Assembly: GCA_017650795.1 (NCBI GenBank)
Contig: JAGCEE010000014.1
Span: 1 to 6,108, forward strand
Direction of reading: 5' to 3'
DNA from: Clostridia bacterium
Lineage (GTDB): Bacteria; Bacillota; Clostridia; Christensenellales; UBA1242
DNA: 6,108 nucleotides
The notes beneath the pieces are model-generated. The model searched no databases, was not told the DNA's origin, and saw only the letters and a program-made list of their open reading frames with translations. This document shows positions 1-4,929 of this stretch, one piece after another. Position 1 is the first letter of the stretch; each line of letters opens with the position of its first letter. Position numbers and translations under genes: made by a program.

Positions 1-465
1 CATGTTTCTGCAAAAGACTTAGGAACTCAAAAAGAACAATCAATTACAATCACTGCTTCATCTAACTTAACTGAGGACGAAATCAACAAGGCAGTTGCCG
101 AAGCAGAAGCAAATGCAGCCGAGGACAAAAAGAGAAGAGAAGAAGTAGAAACAAGAAACAACTTTGAAAATACAATTTATCAATTAGAAAAAATGCTAAA
201 AGATAATGGCGATAAACTTCCAGATGAAGACAAAACTAAACTTTCTGAAGCAATAGAAAAAGCAAAAAAAGATAAAGATTCAACCGATATAGAAGTTATT
301 AAAAAATCTATGGAAGAATTAACTAATGTTTCCAACGAAATATTTACAAGAATGTATCAAAATGCAAATCCAAACGGAGCAAACGGCACTGATGGAACAA
401 CAGGTGGTGAAAATGGCTCAAATAATGGCACAGATGGCTCAGACCCAGAGGTTGTTGTAGACTAA
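1..465 (+). CDS. dnaK: Chaperone protein DnaK (Hsp70), C-terminal 154 residues; 5' end outside window
   Basis: The reading frame is open from base 1 to the TAA at 463-465. The first visible residues, HVSAKDLGTQKEQSITITAS, are the hallmark end of the DnaK substrate-binding beta-sandwich. They are followed by the helical lid (SNLTEDEINKAV, then a Lys/Glu-rich helix with DKKRREEVETRNN), which closes over bound peptide. DnaK is the ATP-dependent cytosolic Hsp70 that refolds unfolded proteins together with DnaJ and GrpE. The ATPase domain lies upstream of the window. The last 34 residues (about 361-462) are a disordered tail rich in Gly, Asn, Thr and Asp, with two NGTDG copies, ending DPEVVVD. This differs from the DDVVDAEFEEV-like tail common in bacterial DnaK, although a short acidic/Val end is kept. 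dnaJ follows after 18 nt with no terminator, so the two are co-transcribed. A CIRCE/HrcA operator, if present, would be upstream. Identification is by recognised family motifs. Confidence 0.96.
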   Translation, partial: HVSAKDLGTQKEQSITITASSNLTEDEINKAVAEAEANAAEDKKRREEVETRNNFENTIYQLEKMLKDNGDKLPDEDKTKLSEAIEKAKKDKDSTDIEVIKKSMEELTNVSNEIFTRMYQNANPNGANGTDGTTGGENGSNNGTDGSDPEVVVD

Positions 466-483
466 AAATAAAAGGAATATAAT

Positions 484-1623
484 ATGGCAAGCAAAGATTA
501 CTATGGCGTTTTGGGTGTAGATAAAAATGCGAGCGAAGACGAGATAAAATCCGCCTATAGAAAGCTTGCTAAAAAATATCACCCCGATTTAAATAAAGAC
601 AATCCCGAAGCTGCTGAAAAGTTTAAAGAAGTAAACGAAGCATATGAAGTGCTAAGTGACAAACAAAAAAGGTCAAATTATGACCAATTTGGCTCGGCGG
701 ATGGCGCAAACTTTTCTGACTTTTTTGGCGGTGGCAACGGCGGATTTGGTGGCGGATTTAGTGGTGGCTTTGGAGATATTTTTGACGACATATTCTCCGC
801 TTTTGGTGGTGGCGCAAGGTCATCAGCAAGAGGAGCCGGCATGGCAAGAGGCGAAGACATAAATGTAGCCTTAAATATATCATTAAGTGAATCTGCTTTT
901 GGAACAAATAAAGATATTCGTATTACAAAATTAGAAGAATGTCCACATTGCAAAGGAACAGGCGCAAAGGACGGAACGGCTTTTGAAACATGCCCGGATT
1001 GTAAAGGCGCAGGTAGAGTTCGTTTTCAACAAAATACCATTTTTGGTACAACAATCAGAGAAGGTCTTTGCAACACTTGTAAAGGAACGGGCAAAAAGAT
1101 TAAAGAAAAATGTACAGAGTGTATGGGAAAGGGCTATCAAAGAGTCACAAAAATCGTCACTGTTAAAGTTCCAGCCGGTATAGACCAAGACCAGATTCTT
1201 AGAATGCGAGGCGAAGGAAATGCCCCAACTTCAAAAGGTGTGGCAGGCGATTTAAATATAAAAATAAATATAGATAAGGACAAAATGCTCACCAGAAATG
1301 GTAAAGATATTGCCCTAACTGTAAATGTTCCATTTACAACACTTATCCTTGGTGGTAGCGTAGAAATTCCAACTCTTGATGGTAAGTATAACTTAGAAAT
1401 AAAAGAGCTTACACAGTCCGGAACCGTTATGAGACTAAAAGGCAAGGGAATTACCGAACTTCATAAATCAACTCGTGGCGATATGTTGGTGACATTAAAA
1501 TCAGAGGCACCAAACAAACTAGATAAAAAATCAAAGGAACTATTACAACAATTTGCAGAAAGTTTTAAAGATATGAATTATCCAAAATATTCTGCATTTA
1601 CCGATAGTGTAAAAAAATACTAA
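484..1623 (+). CDS. dnaJ: Chaperone protein DnaJ (Hsp40, type I)
   Basis: The 379-residue protein is full length for type I DnaJ. It has an N-terminal J domain (residues 4-70) with the HPD tripeptide at 33-35 that triggers DnaK ATP hydrolysis. A Gly/Phe-rich linker (about 70-120) contains the DIF motifs (98-104) thought to autoregulate DnaJ. The Cys-rich domain has four CxxCxGxG repeats starting at C153, C170, C196 and C210, binding two zinc ions. The C-terminal beta domains bind substrate and mediate dimerisation. All key residues are intact. DnaJ is a cytosolic co-chaperone that delivers unfolded clients to DnaK. The ATG at 484 is supported by aaagga at 471-476, 7 nt upstream, and by the canonical MASKDYYGVLGV start. 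The gene sits 18 nt after dnaK and ends the operon, with a hairpin terminator from 1644. No separate promoter is visible. Short antisense and alternate-frame ORFs inside it are shadows. Confidence 0.99.
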   Translation: MASKDYYGVLGVDKNASEDEIKSAYRKLAKKYHPDLNKDNPEAAEKFKEVNEAYEVLSDKQKRSNYDQFGSADGANFSDFFGGGNGGFGGGFSGGFGDIFDDIFSAFGGGARSSARGAGMARGEDINVALNISLSESAFGTNKDIRITKLEECPHCKGTGAKDGTAFETCPDCKGAGRVRFQQNTIFGTTIREGLCNTCKGTGKKIKEKCTECMGKGYQRVTKIVTVKVPAGIDQDQILRMRGEGNAPTSKGVAGDLNIKINIDKDKMLTRNGKDIALTVNVPFTTLILGGSVEIPTLDGKYNLEIKELTQSGTVMRLKGKGITELHKSTRGDMLVTLKSEAPNKLDKKSKELLQQFAESFKDMNYPKYSAFTDSVKKY

Positions 1624-1643
1624 ACAAAAAACTTAATATAAAT

Positions 1644-1685
1644 AAAAAATGACAATAGATTAAAAACAATCCTTGTCATTTTTTT
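1644..1685 (+). terminator. Rho-independent terminator of the dnaK-dnaJ operon
   Basis: A 12-bp inverted repeat pairs aaaaaatgacaa (1644-1655) with ttgtcatttttt (1673-1684), followed by the end of a T run (1679-1685). Inside the apparent loop, gatt (1658-1661) can pair with aatc (1668-1671), giving a nearly continuous stem with a small interior bulge. It starts 20 nt after the dnaJ stop, where a terminator is expected. The A tract on the left arm could also serve minus-strand transcription, but no minus-strand gene is seen here. Confidence 0.85.
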
Positions 1686-1820
1686 AGTTCTATTTGCTAA
1701 GACATGCGAATAATTTACTTATGATAGTTTCGACAAAAAGTGTGGCAATTTGCTTTGTTTTGCCCGCTTTTCGCATTAACAAAAATGCTAATTATCTTTA
1801 ATATTAAAAGCGAGGTTTAA
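1686..1820. other. Intergenic spacer with unexplained, less AT-rich core
   Basis: This spacer lies between the dnaJ terminator and the deacetylase start. Its core (about 1721-1777) is visibly less AT-rich and less A-biased than the other spacers in the window. It is bounded by a 7-bp inverted repeat: atgcgaa (1704-1710) and ttcgcat (1770-1776). Smaller inverted repeats lie inside and beside it: ggcaa/ttgcc (1744-1748, 1760-1764) and gcatt/aatgc (1773-1777, 1784-1788). A 26-codon ATG frame (1721-1801) has no convincing ribosome binding site and is not called as a gene. The right end contains the probable deacetylase promoter. Function is unknown. A small dispersed repeat or structured leader is possible, but neither is shown by this window alone. 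Confidence 0.4.
1776..1804 (+). promoter_or_regulatory. Probable sigma-A-like promoter for the deacetylase-SSB operon
   Basis: TTAACA (1776-1781) and TAATAT (1799-1804) are separated by exactly 17 nt, close to the TTGACA/TATAAT consensus. It is the best promoter-like match between the dnaJ terminator and the next start codon. The predicted transcription start would be near 1811, giving an unusually short leader (about 10 nt) that barely includes the gagg at 1812-1815. That shortness lowers confidence, as does the possibility that a sporulation sigma factor drives this gene. No clear SigE, SigF, SigG or SigK match was found. Confidence 0.4.
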
Positions 1821-2585
1821 ATGTTTTATGTAGTTAAATCAAAAACCGTAAAATATGCTCTTATTGTTCTTTTGTCGGTTTTGCTACTAAGTATCTCAAT
1901 CAATGGTGCAGTTAGTGCAGAGGTGTTTTTTGGTTATTCCACTAGAAAAGTTCCAGTTTACTGTGTAGAAACCGATTCACCAAAGGTGGCAATATCGTTT
2001 GATGCTGCTTGGGGAGCCGATAAAACCAAAGAAATAGTTGATATTTGCAAGGAATACAATGTTAAAGCTACATTCTTTTTGGTGGGTTTTTGGGTGGACA
2101 AATATGCCGATATGGTAAAGTATATAGATGACAACGGATTTGAGATTGGCACACATTCAAACACCCATCCCGACATGGTAAAACTAAGTGCAGATGAGCA
2201 GAAAATGGAACTAGAAAAATGTATAGAGATGATTGAAAACATTACAAACAAAAAAGTTGAATTATTCAGAGCGCCATATGGTTCATACAATAATTCACTT
2301 TTGGATGTTGCAGAAAGTTTGGGGCTAATAACAATTCAGTGGGATGTTGATAGTTTGGATTGGAAAGGGCTTAGTGCCGAAGCAATCACAACAAGAATAA
2401 TAAATGGCACAAGAAATGGTTCAATAATTTTATGCCATAACAATTCAGACCACATTATTGATGCATTACCAATGGTACTTGATAGGCTTAATAAAAAGGG
2501 ATTTACTGTTGGCTCGGTGGGTGATTTAGTCTACAAAGATAACTATACAATAGATAGAACAGGACTTCAAAAAAAGTTAAACTAG
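1821..2585 (+). CDS. PdaB-like polysaccharide deacetylase (CE4/NodB fold), exported
   Basis: This 254-residue protein has a basic N-terminus, a hydrophobic segment (about 12-29) and a possible signal peptidase site after VSA (residue 33), so it acts outside the membrane or in the forespore envelope. The NodB-homology domain follows. Motif 1 is SFDAAWG (59-65), motif 2 is HSNTH (H112, H116), motif 3 is RAPYG (150-154), motif 4 is WDVDSLDW (174-181) and motif 5 is LCH (204-206). CE4 enzymes remove acetyl groups from GlcNAc or MurNAc in peptidoglycan or chitin-like glycans. The SFDxxWG signature, length and WDVDSLDWK segment match the PdaB/YbaN sporulation branch, which maintains spore cortex. 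The second Asp of the usual motif 1 Asp pair, a metal ligand in classical CE4 enzymes, is Ala62. Related sporulation deacetylases also depart here, so activity is uncertain. The ATG at 1821 has gagg at 1812-1815. It heads an operon with the SSB-like gene. Confidence 0.9.
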   Translation: MFYVVKSKTVKYALIVLLSVLLLSISINGAVSAEVFFGYSTRKVPVYCVETDSPKVAISFDAAWGADKTKEIVDICKEYNVKATFFLVGFWVDKYADMVKYIDDNGFEIGTHSNTHPDMVKLSADEQKMELEKCIEMIENITNKKVELFRAPYGSYNNSLLDVAESLGLITIQWDVDSLDWKGLSAEAITTRIINGTRNGSIILCHNNSDHIIDALPMVLDRLNKKGFTVGSVGDLVYKDNYTIDRTGLQKKLN

Positions 2586-2590
2586 GAGGA
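2584..2590 (+). promoter_or_regulatory. Strong ribosome binding site overlapping the deacetylase stop codon
   Basis: The sequence aggagga sits 4 nt before the ATG at 2595 and shares its first two bases with the TAG stop (2583-2585) of the preceding gene. This fixes the start of the SSB-like protein. It suggests that ribosomes finishing the deacetylase could reinitiate directly on the second gene, coupling the two. Confidence 0.85.
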
Positions 2591-2594
2591 AATT

Positions 2595-3248
2595 ATGAAA
2601 TATGAACAAATGAACAATAACAGGGTGTTTTTAAGTGGAACAGTTGAGGGGGAGCCGGTATTTAGCCACGAAACTTTTGGTGAAGGGTTTTATGAGGTGG
2701 TGCTTTTGGTCCCTAGGCTTTCAAGCAATATGGATAGAGTTCCAGTGACGGTATCGGAAAAACTTCTTGCAAGTGGTAGTTTTGAAACGGGTAAATTTGT
2801 TAGTATTCGTGGGCAGTTTAGAAGTTATAATAAACTAGAAAACGGCAAAAGCAAACTAATGCTAACAGTATTTGTTAGAGAAATATGCGAATTTAATGAG
2901 GATATGAACCCAAATGTAATAGAGATTACAGGCTTTATTTGTAAAGAGCCAACATATAGAACAACTCCATTTAATAGGGAAATATGTGATTGTTTAATAG
3001 CAGTTAATAGGGCTTACAATAAATCTGATTATCTTCCATGTATCGCTTGGGGTAGAAATGCAAAATTTGTGAGTGAACTTGCAGTTGGAACAAAAATTGC
3101 AATAGTTGGCAGAATTCAATCCAGAGAGTATCAAAAAAAGACCGATGACGGCGAAGTCATCAGTAAAATAGCATATGAGGTTAGTATAAATAAAGTGCAA
3201 TTAGATTCTAATATACAAGATTTAGCAGAAAATGATGAAAATGCATAA
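2595..3248 (+). CDS. SSB-like protein with two tandem OB folds
   Basis: This 217-residue cytosolic protein is built from two related OB-fold units, about residues 8-100 and 106-203. The second is clearly SSB-like: NVIEITGFICKEP, a TTPFNREICDCLIAVNR strand pair, CIAWGRNA (149-156) and VGRIQSREYQ (171-180). The first repeats the layout in diverged form: VFLSGTVEGEPVF, then VSIRGQFRSYNK (69-80) and KLMLTVFVREI (87-97). Proteins of this arrangement are familiar in Clostridia, annotated as single-stranded DNA-binding or primosomal-replication-N-like proteins. Binding of single-stranded DNA is inferred from the fold. Unlike replicative SSB it lacks the long Gly-rich linker and the acidic DDDIPF-type tip that recruits repair proteins; it ends DLAENDENA. 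It is therefore probably an accessory SSB-family protein rather than the main SSB. The start is fixed by aggagga. It lies 9 nt after the deacetylase and is probably in its operon. Confidence 0.85.
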   Translation: MKYEQMNNNRVFLSGTVEGEPVFSHETFGEGFYEVVLLVPRLSSNMDRVPVTVSEKLLASGSFETGKFVSIRGQFRSYNKLENGKSKLMLTVFVREICEFNEDMNPNVIEITGFICKEPTYRTTPFNREICDCLIAVNRAYNKSDYLPCIAWGRNAKFVSELAVGTKIAIVGRIQSREYQKKTDDGEVISKIAYEVSINKVQLDSNIQDLAENDENA

Positions 3249-3264
3249 AAAAATGTAAATTCAC

Positions 3265-3307
3265 AAAAAAAAACAGACACACTCATTATTATGCGTGTCT
3301 GTTTTTT
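3265..3307. terminator. Bidirectional terminator shared by the SSB-like gene and the tRNA-Gly gene
   Basis: A 13-bp perfect inverted repeat pairs aaaaaacagacac (3268-3280) with gtgtctgtttttt (3295-3307) around a 14-nt loop. On the plus strand the hairpin ends in six T's, 47-59 nt after the SSB-like stop. On the minus strand it ends in nine T's (complement of A at 3265-3273), starting 3 nt past the tRNA CCA end. One element therefore ends both convergent transcripts. Confidence 0.93.
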
Positions 3308-3310
3308 GTG

Positions 3311-3384
3311 TGGAGCAGACAACGAGAATCGAACTCGCGACGTAGGCTTGGGAAGCCCAAGTTTTACCATTAAACTATGTCTGC
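3311..3384 (-). tRNA. tRNA-Gly, anticodon CCC
   Basis: The 74-nt minus-strand gene folds as a full cloverleaf. The acceptor stem is GCAGACA/TGTCTGC with discriminator T and a genome-encoded CCA (complement of 3311-3313). The D arm is GTTT-AATGGTA-AAAC. The anticodon arm is TGGGC-TTCCCAA-GCCTA with one G-U pair. The variable loop is CGTC and the T arm is GCGAG-TTCGATT-CTCGT. Anticodon CCC (plus positions 3350-3352) reads the glycine codon GGG. Overall likeness to bacterial tRNA-Gly (TAGTTTAATGGTAAAAC, TTCGATT) supports the assignment. It is a single-gene unit with its own promoter at 3403-3431 and a terminator directly after its 3' end. The segment CTTGGGCTTCCCAAG (plus 3347-3361) can form an alternative 6-bp hairpin that pairs the anticodon. 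Confidence 0.96.
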
Positions 3385-3402
3385 AAATTATTTACGGCTT
3401 TT

Positions 3403-3431
3403 AGTATATATTCTATTCATATAATTGTCAA
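3403..3431 (-). promoter_or_regulatory. Sigma-A-type promoter of the tRNA-Gly gene
   Basis: Read on the minus strand, TTGACA (plus 3426-3431) and TATACT (plus 3403-3408) are separated by exactly 17 nt. This is a perfect -35 box and a near-consensus -10 box. Transcription would start near 3396, about a dozen nt before the tRNA 5' end. Confidence 0.85.
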
Positions 3432-3460
3432 ATGCAGAGATAAAATAAATGATATTTAAT

Positions 3461-3489
3461 TTGACAAAACTTGTCTATATAATTACAAT
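3461..3489 (+). promoter_or_regulatory. Sigma-A-type promoter of the COG0523 GTPase gene
   Basis: TTGACA (3461-3466) and TACAAT (3484-3489) have a 17-nt spacer. The start near 3496 would give a leader of about 25 nt containing the aaagga ribosome binding site (3505-3510). It lies back to back with the tRNA promoter; the two -35 boxes are 29 nt apart. A short inverted repeat gacaa-aac-ttgtc (3463-3475) overlaps the -35 box and could be an operator, but it is too short to assign to any regulator. No Zur-like box was recognised. Confidence 0.82.
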
Positions 3490-3520
3490 GTTATGGATAA
3501 TTAAAAAGGAATAAATATAT

Positions 3521-4762
3521 ATGAAAAAAGAAATACCAATTACATTACTTACAGGGTATCTTGGTGCAGGAAAAACCACACTATTAAACCATATATTATC
3601 TAATCAAGAAGGATTTAGAGTTGCCGTTATTGTAAACGATATTGGCGAGGTTAATGTAGATGCTAACCTAATTGCAAAAGGTGGCGTTGTTTCTGGAAAA
3701 GACGATAGTTTAGTTCCACTTTCTAATGGTTGTATTTGTTGCACATTAAAAGAAGATTTAATGAAACAAATTGCCGAACTTGCAGCATCAAATAAATTTG
3801 ATTATATTTTAATAGAGGCAAGTGGTATATGTGAGCCTGTTCCTATTGTTCAAACAATAGAGGTTTTATCTGATGCCACAAAAAGATACAATCTTCCAAC
3901 CACAGTAAGATTAGATAATGTTGTTTCTGTTGTTGATGCTTTAAGATTGGTTGACGAATTTGGCTCTGGAAGGGGTTTGCTTAAAGAAAAAATTGATGAA
4001 GAAGATATAGAAAACCTTATTATTCAACAAATAGAGTTTTGTACTAAAATTGTAATTAACAAGGCAGGTGATGTTTCAAGACAAGACTTAGCTGAAGTTG
4101 AGGCAGTAATATCTGCATTGCAACCAGATGCCGAAATAATAGAAGCAAATTATGGTAAGGTTGATTTAGATAAGATTTTAAACACCAAATCTTTTGATTT
4201 TGAAAAAGCATCTATGTCTGCTGCATGGATTAAAGAACTTAATGCAAAAAATGATGAAGATGACGACGAGCACGATGATGAAGATGAGCATGAATATCAC
4301 GAACATCACGACCACGATGACGATGATGACGACGACCACGACGAAGAAGAACACGGACATCACCACCACCATCATCACCATGGCGAAGGTGAAGTGCTAG
4401 AATATGGCATAGACACATTTGTTTATACACGTAGAGAGCCATTTAATAAATCAAGATTTGTAGATTTTGTAAATAAGTTTCCAAAGGCAGTTATTAGATG
4501 TAAAGGTGTTGTTTGGTACTCAAATGATGACGAAAATATGCATATGTTTGAACAGGCAGGAAGGCAAATAAATTCGTTTAATGCGGGTCCTTGGGTTGCA
4601 AGCTTGCCACAAGAACAGCAAGAGCAAATACTTTTAGAAAATGCAGATATTCGTGCTGATTGGAGAGAGGATGTTGGCGATAGAATAATAAAACTCGTGT
4701 TTATTGGTAAAAACATGGACAAAAAGCAAATAGTCGAAGATTTGGATAAGTGCTTAGAATAA
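3521..4762 (+). CDS. COG0523/CobW-family GTPase, putative metallochaperone with His/Asp-rich linker
   Basis: This 413-residue cytosolic protein is a G3E-class P-loop GTPase of the COG0523 family, whose members insert or allocate metals such as zinc, cobalt or nickel. The Walker A loop is TGYLGAGKTT (11-20) and the family metal site is CICC (71-74). The Walker B region is ILIEASG (96-102). The guanine-recognition segment is INKAGD (179-184), where NKxD is expected, so the Asp is displaced by one residue. Residues 245-287 form a linker of 16 His, 16 Asp and 9 Glu in 43 positions, ending in eight consecutive His, probably a metal-binding or storage arm. The CobW C-terminal domain follows (about 293-413), with FVYTRREPFN, RCKGVVWY and WREDVGDR. 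The start is supported by aaagga (3505-3510) and its own promoter; a terminator follows. The metal and client are unknown: no metal transporter, cobalamin gene or zinc-dependent paralog is adjacent. Confidence 0.92.
   Translation: MKKEIPITLLTGYLGAGKTTLLNHILSNQEGFRVAVIVNDIGEVNVDANLIAKGGVVSGKDDSLVPLSNGCICCTLKEDLMKQIAELAASNKFDYILIEASGICEPVPIVQTIEVLSDATKRYNLPTTVRLDNVVSVVDALRLVDEFGSGRGLLKEKIDEEDIENLIIQQIEFCTKIVINKAGDVSRQDLAEVEAVISALQPDAEIIEANYGKVDLDKILNTKSFDFEKASMSAAWIKELNAKNDEDDDEHDDEDEHEYHEHHDHDDDDDDDHDEEEHGHHHHHHHHGEGEVLEYGIDTFVYTRREPFNKSRFVDFVNKFPKAVIRCKGVVWYSNDDENMHMFEQAGRQINSFNAGPWVASLPQEQQEQILLENADIRADWREDVGDRIIKLVFIGKNMDKKQIVEDLDKCLE
4253..4381 (+). repeat. Low-complexity GAY/CAY codon tract encoding the His/Asp/Glu linker
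   Basis: This 129-nt in-frame tract consists almost wholly of GAT/GAC, GAA/GAG and CAT/CAC codons. Synonymous codons are mixed rather than one triplet being perfectly repeated, which suggests protein-level selection rather than a fresh microsatellite expansion. It also creates spurious open frames on the other strand and in other frames, which are not genes. Confidence 0.85.
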
Positions 4763-4774
4763 AAAACACAAAAT

Positions 4775-4823
4775 AAAATACTCACTTCATTTGGGGTTCA
4801 CTTCAATTTGGTGAGTATTTTTT
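4775..4823 (+). terminator. Rho-independent terminator of the COG0523 GTPase gene
   Basis: An 11-bp perfect inverted repeat pairs aaaatactcac (4775-4785) with gtgagtatttt (4811-4821) and ends in six T's, 12 nt after the stop codon. The 25-nt loop is large. Its sequence is an imperfect direct repeat: cacttcatttgg (4783-4794) and cacttcaatttgg (4799-4811). Confidence 0.85.
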
Positions 4824-4929
4824 AATTTAAATATTTTACTTTTTTTGTAGCATAATGATACAATAAAGGTATATACAGCTAAATGTGTGACAAAAGGGAA
4901 TGTGAGGAATTAAATAGATAGCAAATATT
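4824..4929 (+). promoter_or_regulatory. Leader of the phosphodiesterase gene; promoter not clearly defined
   Basis: A TACAAT at 4859-4864 could be a -10 box, and atacaat also resembles a SigE -10, but no good -35 partner sits at the right distance for either. A gagga at 4904-4908 is the only Shine-Dalgarno-like site, yet it ends 21 nt before the ATG at 4930, much further than usual. An in-frame TAG at 4915-4917 rules out an earlier ATG, GTG or TTG start, leaving only ATT (4927) or ATA (4918) as non-standard options. No riboswitch or small gene was recognised. Confidence 0.35.

Noticed and set aside
678..1445. Antisense and alternate-frame ORFs inside dnaJ
   Set aside because: They are shadows of a fully conserved coding frame, with composition determined by the real gene and no independent start signals.
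1721..1801. 26-codon ORF starting at ATG 1721 upstream of the deacetylase
   Set aside because: It has no ribosome binding site, no recognisable family or membrane pattern, and it overlaps the probable promoter. It is better treated as part of the unexplained spacer.
3463..3475. Inverted repeat gacaa-aac-ttgtc as an operator of the GTPase promoter
   Set aside because: The 5-bp arms overlap the -35 hexamer and match no regulator site I know, such as Zur. Chance is likely in such sequence, so it is mentioned only within the promoter entry.
4178..4442. Several overlapping antisense and alternate-frame ORFs across the His/Asp-rich linker
   Set aside because: They arise from the GAY/CAY codon bias of the real gene, giving meaningless Met/Val/Ile or Arg/His strings, and have no start signals.
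4857..4864. gatacaat as a SigE -10 box for the phosphodiesterase gene
   Set aside because: The -10 resembles the SigE consensus, but the nearest atatt-like -35 ends about 21 nt away rather than the expected 13-15 nt, so the match is not supported.
4824..4929. Riboswitch or other structured leader before the phosphodiesterase
   Set aside because: There are no strong paired elements, no internal terminator and no conserved riboswitch core recognisable in this short AT-rich segment.
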